DNA of 64,000 bases, from positions 1,176,501-1,240,500 of the forward strand of contig NC_064765.1 in the NCBI RefSeq assembly GCF_011397635.1, in the 5' to 3' direction. The position numbers and the translations under genes were made by a program. Each line of letters starts with the position of its first letter. Position 1 is the first letter of the stretch. Below, piece after piece: positions 54,001 through 64,000 of this stretch. The DNA comes from Epinephelus fuscoguttatus (lineage: Eukaryota; Chordata; Actinopteri; Perciformes; Serranidae). The notes beneath the pieces are model-generated. The model saw only the letters and a list, made by a program, of their open reading frames with translations, did no database searches and had not been told where the DNA came from.

Positions 54001-54900
54001 AGTTCTTCCCTGATTGAATCGTATTTCTGATCATTTCAAGATGTTGATGTCTTCAAAAATGAATGTGTTGTAAAAGATGTTATACTCATTGTGCAGCAAG
54101 TTTATGTGAGAACATGGCCCCTTTTCCACTGCAGCAAAACATGGCTAACATCTGCTAACATCTGGCTTTTTAATCTAATAGGAAAGTTTACAGTCTGTAT
54201 TCACACCTGGGTCAGGTGACGCTGTGGTAGCTGCAGGTATTTATCGGCTCTGGCTCCGATCGGCATTGATGAAAACACATTTTAGTCCCCTTAACCGTCG
54301 AGCTTTAGAGAGATACACAAAGGCACGTACGCAGCTCTGATCTACTGTCAGTGGGGAAACAGTCCCGCGCTTGTTGTTAGCGAGTTTAGCCATGTTTAAA
54401 AAACCACATACAGGCATTAATTTTGGTGTAAAAGGGGTTTTATGTGTCTCACGTCCGCAGCATGGTACTCTCTTTGAATTGTCTAAAAATACTTGGAGTT
54501 TATTTCCCACGCACTGCCACCCTCCTCCGATCAAACAGTAATCAGTCATGTTGTGTTTCAGAGGCCACGTTACTGTCCGTCATCTGTCTGAAGGCTGTGA
54601 TTGTTTGATATTTTCTCCATATAATTACCAATATGTTTAATTTTTGAATGCAGCTACTCACTCTGTTTCAGTTCATGTTGCCTTAAACATTATTTCTGTT
54701 TGTTTTAAATGTGCAGCTGTGAGAGACTCAGGAGAACATCAGGCTCAGACGTGTAACACAATCCTGTTTGTCTCCAAGTCACTGTTACTAGTTTCAGGTC
54801 AGAACTGGAGGACGTGTCGGCCTCAGTGGTGTGTAGACAAACTAGACTGGGAGTATGTGGCCCAGTTTGGGGCCAGTATGATCTGCACACTATGATATTT
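51068..54900. other. rpia 3' UTR and intergenic DNA
   Basis: 52130-52250 (GGGTTCATACGGTCATCAAA, GTCCTGGAAAAGTTATCAG) looks like a fish interspersed repeat. No protein-coding exon recognised. Confidence 0.45.
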
Positions 54901-57429
54901 CTGCACCAGCATTTCTTTTCTTCCTTCCTTCACCAGGTGACTGTGATCATGATGTTAACGTGAAGGTACTATTTCCTTTGTCAGCCAATACAGACCTGTC
55001 ATGGTAACACCCACTTTGTGTCTGTGTTTTATTTCTGTTGACTCTATGATTGATTTTTAAACTTGTTAATTTATGATTAATGTTTGTAGTTTGATATGGA
55101 AACACACATTTGGTGAGTTAACAACAGAACATCATTTGAGGACGTTGGCACCAGTGAGGTGTGACAGACAACAGGACGTTCCTCACTCAGAGCACGACTC
55201 AGAGAAAGTTCATGCAGAGTTCCTAAATGAACAAATCACAAGACTTTTTAATTCTGTTGCACTTTTTGTAATTCAGTTTTTGCACACCAACATTCAGTTT
55301 TATACTTTACTACACATTTGTGACTATGAAGAAAAACCCATGGCCCCCACATGACATCGCTTTTACTCTCCAAACGACTTCCTGCTCAAAGACAGTGTTT
55401 AGTTTTTTTGTACTTTTCAGGTCTGACTGATCCCAAACAGCCAGGAGACATTAAATATGCAGAGCAAACAGCAGCTGACGTCTCAGGAGGATATTCTAAC
55501 TTGTGCTATTTTACTAATTTACAGACCCAAATAATCACCAGATGAACTGATAACTAAATAGTTGCAGCTGTTGTTGACGTCAGCTGAGGTAAGAGACATT
55601 TTATTTTCATAATCTGGATGAACAAAGCTTTAATAAGTCAAACATTTGTCATGTTTTCATGTGAAAGACTTAAGTGAAAAAAACTCATTGGTGCTGTTCT
55701 CCTGTAGGGTCACATGGGGGCGCTAGACATGTAAGCAGCTGTATTCAGCTGGAAGGTTTTCAGTCCTCAGACATCAGCCTGTGTTGAGTGTCCTCATATA
55801 CCACCCGATATCATTATTAAAATATGTTCTTTATGCTCTGAGCAGATGTCTGCACAGATACTGATGCAATAAGTTATTTAAAGTGACTGTCAAATAATTA
55901 ACATTTATGAAATCAGAGTCTTTATTCAGACACACGTCATCAGCCTTTCACATACATATCAAATCCTTATTGACAAAATGAGAACAAAAAAAATTAACAG
56001 ACATTCAGGAGGAATATTTATATGAAAACATTAAACAAAGAGCTCAGATGGTTTTCACAGCTTTGTTATTATTTTGAGTCAAAAACAGTCTTCATGTTCT
56101 GTTTAGTTTCATTTTCAAACACTTAAAGGTTCAGAGTGGATAAATTTGGATTACGGGTATGATACTAGTCTGATCATCAAATTTATGATATGTAATTCTT
56201 TAGATTCTGTATTGTTGTTATTGTGGATATCACACAGGACTTTTATCAACAATAAACCAGCAGCAATGTTTCTGGACACATTTCACAGAATGAACAGTGA
56301 ACACAAATGTCCTTCTTAAATTTAAGACAATAATAACGTACGAATAATATCTATGTCTGATTTTGAAGGAAACTTCCCTGACTTTATTAATTGGTGAGGA
56401 TACATCAGTATGGAAAATTCCAGATATTTATTCCAGTTAAAGTTGTCAACAAATCTAGACCCACAGGACAAACGGGGAGGCATGTCTAATAATTTTATAG
56501 TTATGTTATTTATTTTGGTTACGGGGAGGGTCACATAGCTTTAAATGACTCTGCTTTGAATATATTTCACCACAGGAATATGTTTTTAAAGAAAACATGC
56601 CCTCCAATTTTTTTAAAGTATGTCTTCTTTAAAAGCCAAATTTAAAAAGCAAATTTTGTTAATTTTTTTTAAATTTTGAGAATCTTTAAAATGTGATTTT
56701 AAAAAGCTTTTTTTTCCCCAATTTTGAAAAAGCTTTAACGTGTTTTTAAGACAACATGGAGGGTGTGTTTTCTTTAAAAATCTAATTTTAAATAACAATT
56801 TTTTAATAACAATGTAAAGTTTTTTTCTCCAATTTTTAAAAACTTTTAAAGTGTTTTTTAAAATGCAAGTTTTTTTTGTTTAAAAATCAATTTTCTTTAA
56901 AAAGTGTTAATCATCAAAATTACACCTTTTATCACAGCAAGAAACTGTAAAAATCAAAATCTAAAAAAACTCCTTTATGGTGGAGGGAGGGTCATGGATG
57001 TTCCTCCAGTCACTCAGGGAGGGTGGAGGGGAAATATCTGGAGCTTCAGGGAGAATAAAACAAAAAATAAAAAAAGTCAAACCTCAAATACGCCTCTCCT
57101 CTGACAGGTAAAGAACAGTCCCTAAAAACAAAAATAAAAGTATTAAATATTTAAATTAAATCTGTATGAACTGTTTCTGTGTGAGAACAATGATCCAAAA
57201 CAACTGTGAGACAGTGTGAATGAATTTAATCTCCTCTGACTGTATGAATAATAAACACCTCTCAGGGCCGCACTTTATTTATTTTGACATTATGTCATGT
57301 GTTTGTGGAGCAGAGAGAAACACAACTCGTGATCAGGAACAGGAAACGTCTCCTCTCTCTCATCTACACTGAGGCCACGTTGAAGCTTTCATGTCGGCTG
57401 TCCTGACAACTGCTCCCTGACTGACAGCT
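54901..57429. other. Intergenic between rpia and the eif2ak3 promoter
   Basis: 56560-56900 is rich in TTTTAAA(A/G) tracts like 61250-61480 and 62100-62460. The GGGAGGGTC repeat lies at 56978-57120. No gene seen. Confidence 0.5.
56978..57120 (+). repeat. GGGAGGGTC repeat, third copy
   Basis: GGTGGAGGGAGGGTCATGGA, TGTTCCTCCAGTCACTCAGG and AAATATCTGGAGCTTCAGGG match 4205-4365; ends AAGAACAGTCCCT. Confidence 0.75.
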
Positions 57430-57900
57430 CAGCTGCCCAATGAGCTGCTGACATTCAGGCAGCCGCGGAGAGCACCGACCAATGGCGTCACTGCTTACCT
57501 CCACCGTCCCTCTGATTGGCCGCATAACGACACATCCCACCAATCACAGCTCCGCCACAGGATTCGCCATCGGGGATTTTTTTGCGTCACCTTTTGCTCC
57601 TAACTGCGAGTGCGCATGCGTGGTTTTGATGAGCCAATGAGGAGCAGTGTTTGGGGGGCTGGAATATTCTAGCCCCGCCCCTTTGAGTGACAGCTCTCTG
57701 ACGCAATCACATTGTGCTTAGTGTGCGACTGAGCGGGACTGACAGCGCGCGGCGCAATCACAGACCGGAACATGAATGTTTAGCGAACACGCAGGTTTTC
57801 CGGTCCAATCCCAGAGTGGAGACGAGGCGGGACATGTCGTTACCAAGGCGAGACTGGAGTCAAGTATAAAGGGAATAACATGGTGTCCCAGCGGCTGTTT
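57430..57900 (+). promoter_or_regulatory. eif2ak3: eif2ak3 promoter region
   Basis: GC-richer than its surroundings and free of recognisable repeats. It holds CCAAT boxes at 57437, 57479, 57540, 57634 and 57805, with an inverted ATTGG at 57515. An NRF1-like TGCGCATGCG lies at 57611-57620, a heat-shock-element-like GGAATATTCT at 57661-57670, and a GC box at 57673-57681. A CRE-C/EBP hybrid TGACGCAAT lies at 57699-57707, and a TATA box TATAAA at 57865-57870. Motifs were read by eye; binding is inference. Confidence 0.7.
57865..57870 (+). promoter_or_regulatory. eif2ak3: TATA box of eif2ak3
   Basis: TATAAAGG context. A start site about 30 bp on, near 57895, would give a leader of about 155 nt before the ATG at 58051. 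Confidence 0.55.
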
Positions 57901-57985
57901 ATGTTTACTTAAAGAAGACATTTGGACGGAAGCTGTGCGGGACACTGCGGACTCTTCTTCGCTCTTTGCACTTTAACTTTTTTGT

Positions 57986-58081
57986 ATGTTCAGATTTACA
58001 CGGCCCGTGGCATGTAGATCTCATATTTCACTAATGTGCCAGTCTTACAAATGGAAAGGGGGCTTCACTTTGGAAACGTGA
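57986..58081 (+). other. Upstream ORF overlapping the eif2ak3 start
   Basis: ATG at 57986, with a second in-frame ATG at 58034, reads 31 codons to TGA at 58079-58081, passing the eif2ak3 ATG in a different frame. Both ATGs have weak context (T or C at -3, T at +4). The predicted leader also has a 3-codon uORF at 57901-57912 and a start-stop ATGTAG at 58012-58017. Confidence 0.6.
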
Positions 58082-58352
58082 GCATTTCCCTGGTGCTCCT
58101 CTTGTTGCTCAAAGCGCTCATCGGATTCGGGACTTCGCACGCGCAGGGCTCCGCCGTCGGGAGGGAGCCGCAGTCCGCCGCGCGGGGCTCCAGCTCGGAG
58201 GAACATGGTGCCGGAGTCATGGAGCGGGCCAGGGGCAACGTCGGCGCCCCGGTCATCGTAGCAGACGTCACCGTGGAGGACGACGACAACGGGTCGGCGG
58301 GGGAGGGCGACGAGGCGTACGGAGAAAGTGGCGGAAACGTCCAACCGACGAG
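58051..58352 (+). CDS. eif2ak3: eif2ak3 (PERK) exon 1: signal peptide and start of luminal domain
   Basis: PERK is the ER transmembrane kinase that phosphorylates eIF2alpha when unfolded proteins accumulate. This exon opens with MERGLHFGNVSISLVLLLLL, a signal peptide whose hydrophobic core is residues 10-26 and whose likely cleavage is near residue 31 (SHA-Q). A low-complexity, Gly/Ser/acid-rich stretch follows, and near residue 70 VADVTVEDDD, which matches AAEVTVEDAE at the same place in human PERK. The exon ends PTR with codon AG|G and donor GTACGG, where the next exon should continue into the luminal beta-propeller region. The ATG at 58051 is chosen because an in-frame TAG lies at 58015 and the open frame before it has no ATG. 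The gene's linkage to rpia fits vertebrate genomes. The remaining exons are beyond the window. Identification rests on the short conserved motif, the exon plan and linkage. Confidence 0.85.
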
Positions 58353-61165
58353 GTACGGTTTATTAAAGTGTAAGGGCGAGCTAGCAGCTGTGCACCCATT
58401 ATCGGACACTTTCAGTTTGACACGAGTTCAAAACACCTGCACGACATGGACACCCCTCACACTGACACACTCACAACAGCAAACAGTCAAAAACTACATT
58501 TAATCTTAATTAAACGAGCAACAACGTCACATTCACGGCTGTGTATCCAGCTAACGGTCAGTCTCGTGCTAAGGGACTGTTCGTTACTAATCACAGGGGG
58601 CGTGAGGCTGCTGCGTGAGGCTGCTGCGATACACAGGTTCCAGCAGTGACAGAAAAGCTGTCACACCGTGTACATCTACTCATCCACTCAAATACAATAT
58701 CTCCCCTGTCTTTAACTTATTTTAAAGGGAGAGACTTTTTACACAAACTTCCATTAACAAAATGTTTCAGGTTTCAGTTTTACAGGAAGTCTACAGGTCC
58801 TTAAAAAGTCTTAAAATGTCTTAAATTAAGTTTTCTGAATGTAAGGCTCCTTAATAAAAGTCTTGAATTGTCTTGAATTCGGGTGTTAAATAATTTCGTC
58901 ACACTACCGCGAATATTTCTGCAGCCTGACAGACCCTACGACTGTCTACAGTCAGTATTTCTCTGAATATTTCAATCATTAAAAAACATTTTATTTATTT
59001 ATTTTAGAGGGACAGTGCACAGGTACTTAGCTGCACCAGAGTTTGTTATAAGCTAATTTTCATCTGTCGTCGCCGGGCAGGAAACAGAGAATAATTAAAA
59101 GACAATATTATGATAAAAACACAATTACAAAGTAGAACATATTCATGACACAACGGCTTCAGCAGTAACAATAGCAGGACAACACAACAACAACAACAAC
59201 AACACCGAGATATAACAATATTTATTACAGCGATGAGATTTTGTTTTCTTTGTACATTAAACACATTAAACTTAAGCTCACCTAAATATTGTCATTTCTC
59301 CTCACTGTTCATTTTGAACTGACATCAGTGTGTTCACCTGGAAGGAGTACTTACACATGCATCTATATATAAATTGTGTATTTTCATTGCAGGTTTGGTC
59401 TTAAATTTAATATAAGTTGGTAAAAAGAAATCTTAAACCGTCTTAAATTTAACTTGGTTATATCTGTAGACACCCTGTTACAGTGATTACACATTGGTTT
59501 AATCAAAAATAGTCCCTCTGTTTTCATTCCTTTGAGGCTCATTCTGACTGATAATAGTATAAATTCTGTGCTTCTGCAGTTATCGTACCATGTAAATGTT
59601 ATCATGTTCATTGTTCTTTGACCGTCCCTAGAGCTACAGATATTTTTCCTTGAGCCTCGCTGAGTGGGTCTGCTCCATTTCAGTGCACCACTTTATACTT
59701 TGGGACAAGAGAGTTTAAACAGGGAGTAATCTGTCAGCCACCCGCAGATATCAACAAACAGTGATGTTGGTCTGCAGGGCAAAAAAACCTGCATGGACAG
59801 TGATGTCCACAGTATGATTTTATGTAAGGTTGAATAAAGGAATACTTCAAACATCCACATACAGACAGGTGTGTGTGTTAGAGGGACCAGCAGAACACAA
59901 CTTGTAGAACAACTCCTGCACACTGTCTGACATGTAAAACTAATGATGATTGTCTTGTTGCCGAAACGTTGCAGCTTTAGAATCAATATTTCTGCACGTT
60001 AGACAGTGTGCGGGAGTTTTTCAGTTATGTAATCCTGAATGACAGTTAACAGTCCTCTGTGTTATCAGTCTCCCTGATGTGCCTGTGATAGTGAGGCCCA
60101 TGTGGTCGTGGTGATTGTAAACACTGCTGCTGAATTTGGTATCAGCCGGCTAACATTCCTGTGGAACGGTGCAGACTCCACCTACACGGCACACCGCAGA
60201 GGTACGCCAGTGTACTTATGGTGCAGACCCAGTCAGTGTGTCTCCAGTCACAGTGAAGTGGAGCTGCAGTCCCAGCTGGACGAGGACATCTAACTGGCCT
60301 ACTGTCCTTGTCCCAGTATACAAGCACGGGAGGGGAATCCATTTATTGAGCCAAGTATGTGCGACTCCTCTACGATAGGTGGAGATATGCCCCCTTTCAG
60401 CTTGTTAGTATTGGACCTTTTTCCTGTTGACCTATTACGTCACAGACCAAACAATGGACAAACAAGTTAGCTACGGTTAGCTAGCAGCTAACTGCTACCA
60501 TGGTGGACAACTTTACAGCTCTGTACATTTGGTCCGTCCAAAAAGTCACGGCTCTGGATGTAGATTTCTCCATGTTGTTACCGGCTTCTTCTCGGACTTC
60601 CGGGTCAAAGCCCGGGGCGGAAACTGTGGAGCATGCTCAGAGCGCCTCGGCCAGTTTGGGTCTGATTGACTGTGTACATGCAGGAGGAAGTTGACAAGTA
60701 GATACAAAATACAACCATTTAAATTCATATGCCCCTCCCCTGTGCTTAAAAAATATTTGACATGTCTTCTTCTTTTTGCACTTCTCCTCCCCCCACATAA
60801 ATAACGAACAGTCCCTAAGTATTCCTCTGCCTCAGCACATGTGGCGGATGCGGATGCTTGTGTCTGCTGACTCATAAACTTTGTCTTAATGCGTATTATA
60901 AAAGTTTATCTGCTCTTGTTCTGAATTAATTCTCGCAGAAGTGTCAGAGGGTGCCAGCGAACTCATACGCAGGTGCAGCTACTTTTAGTTATTAGTTGTG
61001 GTTATTTTGCACATTACTTCTAATATGTTGTTAAAAGTAATAGTTTTTAGGAAGTAGGCTATTCCATTGGTTTGGCACGTCAGGACTAAACACACTGTGG
61101 TTCATCAACCAGACAGTTTGTGGTGCAGGATGATGAGTTACTGTATTGATACTGTGTGTATTGAC
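58353..61165. other. eif2ak3 intron 1, left part
   Basis: AGGGACTGTTCGTTACTAAT at 58572 and CGAACAGTCCCTAAG ending about 60818 are terminal sequences of the same MITE family as 61171 and 61991; whether they bound one element is not clear. Repeated GTCTTAAA segments lie at 58800-58880 and 59400-59460. No second exon was found. Confidence 0.45.
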
Positions 61166-61170
61166 ACATT

Positions 61171-61486
61171 AGGGACTGTCCGTCATTATGAAGGCTTGCT
61201 CAATTCCCTGATTTCATCTTCAGTTTTTGAACTTTTCTTTATATCTTTCTTTAAATTAAAAAAAAAAATTAAATTGTCTTTACATTTTTTTTAAGAATAC
61301 ATTCCATATTTTTTTTAAATTCTTTTTCTTTAAACTTTTATAGAGAACATGCCTGAATTTAAAAAAAAAAAAAAAAAAAATTTCCTTTAAATTTTTATAT
61401 AGAAAACATGCCTTAAATTTTTGAAAAGTTTTTTGTTTCATTTTCTTGAAATTTTTAATTTTGTTGATAAGTAAAGAACAGTCCCT
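61171..61486. mobile_element. MITE with AGGGACTGT / ACAGTCCCT ends, copy 1
   Basis: Left AGGGACTGTCCGTCATTATG and right GATAAGTAAAGAACAGTCCC are inverted. The interior is A/T homopolymer-rich. Confidence 0.7.
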
Positions 61487-61990
61487 TAGCAGTTTCCACA
61501 ATGTTAAATAACTACAGATCCCTGCAGCACTCAGGCAGCGTGTTGACATGTGAAGTCAAACACTTCAGATCATGTATGAAATCTGAATCACTTCCTCAGC
61601 TTTAAATTATCACTTGTGTCTGTTAAACTCAGCTGTAGTTGATTAAATACACTCCTACTTTATTCCTACTTTACTCTCCTCAGCTGGTCTGCCTGCTGAC
61701 AGGAGGAGATTAGGAGTAGACACTATCTGTGCTATCAGCTGATTAGGAACATTCCCTTAATGTAATGTGATTTCTGTATGATGATACATGGAGAGCAAAT
61801 TAACTCCAAACTGACGAGTGAATGTGGAGAGGAACACTTGAAACAACACAGGCGGGGTCCTGTTCATCACATCCTACTTCCTGTCAGTCAGGAATGTGTT
61901 TATTATCACGTCAACTGAACGAACTGCAGGTACAAACTTCTCTGTGTGCAAGTACTGAGTGAGATTATAACGGGTATATTCAGTTTGTTA

Positions 61991-62525
61991 AGGGACTGTT
62001 CTTTACTTATTTTATTTATCAGAGGAGGGGGAGGCTGGGGTGTGACTTTGCTTTAGTCGTGCAAACGGTTTATTTTTGGACAAATTTTCGAAACCTACTG
62101 TGCATGTTTACTTTAAAAATGTCAAATTCAGAAATTGGGTTTTTTTTTTATTATGGCATGTTTTCTCTAAAAGGTTTAAGAAAATGTAAAGATTAAAAAA
62201 AAATATAAGAAATAAAAATTTAAGGATTGTTTTTAAATCTAAAGAAAAATTACTATTTTTTTCTATTTAAAGAAAAAATGAAAGAATCTTAAAAAATGAA
62301 TGCCTTTTGTTTTAAGTCAAATGTAAGGTCTTTTTATTGAGAAGAAAATTTAAAGGTATTAAAAAAAAATGGGGGAAAAAAGCAAAAGAAAACATCGGCG
62401 GGTGTTTTTAAAAAAAAATCAGAGGTAAAAAACAACAAAAAAAAATACAACCAATAAAATCTTTTTTTACATGCCTCCTCCTTTTTGCACCACCCCTCCA
62501 TCCTCATAAGTAGCGAACAGCCCCT
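61991..62525. mobile_element. MITE with AGGGACTGT ends, copy 2
   Basis: Left AGGGACTGTTCTTTACTTAT then TTATCAGAGGAGGGGGAGG; right CCTCCTCCTTTTTGCACCAC ... AAGTAGCGAACAGCCCCT. The interior has long A and T runs in opposite orientation. Confidence 0.75.
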
Positions 62526-64000
62526 AAGTTAGTTAGCTCTGCTTAACACAGATATCATCGTCCTGGTTGGTGAACTTGTGTTGGACGTAAACTAAAAGCA
62601 GTTGTTATCATGAAAAGCAAACATTTGACATGTGCTCTGCTCAGGCACCGAGATCAAACATACAAACATACAAAGCATGTTATTGTTTAATGATTATTAG
62701 ACATGGCGCTCAGGTGAGAATATCTCCAGGATCCTGTCAGTCAAAAGTTTACAGCTTCACACAGACGTCAGGTTTACGGAGCTGTTCGACCTGCTGCTGC
62801 TGCTGCTGCACTGAGTGAGATGCAGTTCTTGGTGCAGTGGGTAGGGCATTGATTTTGTCTTCCTTGGTAAACAGTAGGTCTGACGCCCACCTTAGATGTT
62901 TGGCGCAGTGTGTTCTTCATGATGCTCCTTCCCTCTGCCATGTTGGTCTTTTTTTTACAGACACGTTAGACTGTGATGCAGCTTCGAGGATCCTTCTTAT
63001 TTCAGCGCCCTGTCTTTGTTGCTGCACATCAGGTCAATCACTAAATTATTCTCTGTGTAGTCTCACACATGCTGTCTGATTTTCAAGAGGAAGCTGGATC
63101 CAAGTCGGTCGTAAAATTAGAGTCAAACCTTTTGAAGTTTTTTGTTGCTGTCTCTAAAACTTTCTGCATCTGTATCTACCTGCTGGTAAAAATGTCGCAT
63201 GTCTCCCATTTGCCGTCGCTGTGTTTTAATGTTGCGGCTCACTGAAAAGCTTTGTGACAACCCCCAGAGCATCTCATATTAGTTTTGTTATTTGGGATGC
63301 CGTACAAACCCCGCTTTGTCACCACAGGGAGCTGCAGAGCACACTGTGCAGTCAGCCCCACGGAGCTCAAGTCAAGAGGAATAATTAGTTGTTGCATGTG
63401 TTATTTTGAAGAGTCGTGTAAGGCAGAGGAAAAGAGATGTTTTCACGTTGTGTTATACAAGAACACAGTCTCTGTGTCCTCGCTGCACTGCTGTTTACAG
63501 CCAGCGCACCAACAAGGACACAAACTTATATATGATGGTGAAATAACTGTGGTGCGAGGGCGCGCACGGTGAAGGACGTCCAGGAGGATGAGAGTCCTGC
63601 CTGTCACCTGCTCTACAGTATCAAGAGGAAATCGAAAGTAATTAGTGGAGCAGTTTGCTCTGATAGAAGCTGGTGACTCCCCGCGGGGCACCTCAGCTGC
63701 TGCTGCTGCAGGAGAACTCCTAGGCGTTCACCTCGCTGCTGGTCACACCCTGCCGCCGCCGTTGCTCGCTCTCTGTGCCGTTGTCTGTCCGCATACAGCG
63801 TCTGTATACCAACCTGTGTCTGTCACTTTCTGCTGTTTTCCCTTCCTGTCTCACTTTGTCACACTCTGCATCTCCTGCTTTCAGTTTTCTGTCTCTCATG
63901 ATCTTTCTCCCATTTCCACAGTTTGTCTGCCACCTCTGATCAGCGTTGGGTCATCCTTTATTGATCACTTTTTGGGTGTTATGGTTAGATTATATCGTCT
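62526..64000. other. eif2ak3 intron 1, right part
   Basis: (CTG)6 at 62790-62808. I looked for the second exon (motif SLVIISTLDGR) in all frames by eye and did not see it. Confidence 0.45.

Noticed and set aside
57540..57559. ER-stress response element (CCAAT-N9-CCACG) in the eif2ak3 promoter
   Set aside because: Spacing is ten and the second half reads CCACA, so it fails the consensus at two points.
58036..58050. Translation start of eif2ak3 at the GTG of 58036
   Set aside because: Not an ATG, and the first in-frame ATG at 58051 gives a normal signal peptide.
58065..58409. Antisense frames across eif2ak3 exon 1
   Set aside because: GC-rich coding exons usually have open complementary frames; the sense strand carries the conserved motif.

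Overview
The window looks like nuclear DNA from a teleost fish, probably a percomorph. It has intron-rich vertebrate genes with GT-AG splice sites, fish-like slc4a11, rpia and eif2ak3 coding exons, a tRNA-derived SINE of fish type, many short inverted-repeat elements and abundant (GT)n microsatellites. I found no prokaryotic features and no viral genes.

Three genes lie head-to-tail on the + strand. (1) slc4a11, a membrane transporter of the SLC4 family: the last 12 exons, 729..33842, which is most of the transmembrane domain. Its 5' exons lie before the window. The 12 exons join in one frame to give 546 codons plus a stop. (2) rpia, ribose-5-phosphate isomerase A: complete, nine exons, 44104..51067, 269 codons from the first ATG or 235 from an internal ATG. 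(3) eif2ak3 (PERK, the ER-stress eIF2alpha kinase): promoter, predicted 5' leader and exon 1 (58051..58352). The rest of the gene lies past the right edge.

Nearly everything else is introns and spacers filled with repeats. These include five blocks of a repeat family carrying nuclear-receptor-like AGGTCA motifs, with six perfect 15-bp oestrogen-response-element palindromes (1-372, 7.5 kb, 8.6-9.2 kb, 16.1-17.5 kb, 38.8-39.05 kb). A teleost composite repeat lies at 9.25-10.5 kb. TTAA-flanked inverted-repeat elements lie at 2.97-3.92, 18.5-18.9 and 49.7 kb. A cruciform-prone element of about 860 bp lies at 23.66-24.52 kb inside a larger tandem field. A 19-bp minisatellite lies at 29.85-30.44 kb and a CACGTG-rich 27-bp minisatellite at 35.1-36.8 kb. 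A 750-bp inverted-repeat element abuts the rpia start. There is also one SINE and several microsatellites.

The three proteins do not form a pathway that the sequence itself reveals: ion transport, pentose phosphate metabolism and ER-stress signalling. The points most worth a second look are the layered upstream ORFs and the stress-type promoter motifs of eif2ak3, the UG-repeat-flanked exon and C20 splice acceptor of slc4a11, the basic, acid-free N-terminal extension of rpia, and the ERE-bearing repeats. Repeat classifications come from pattern recognition only; no database search was possible.
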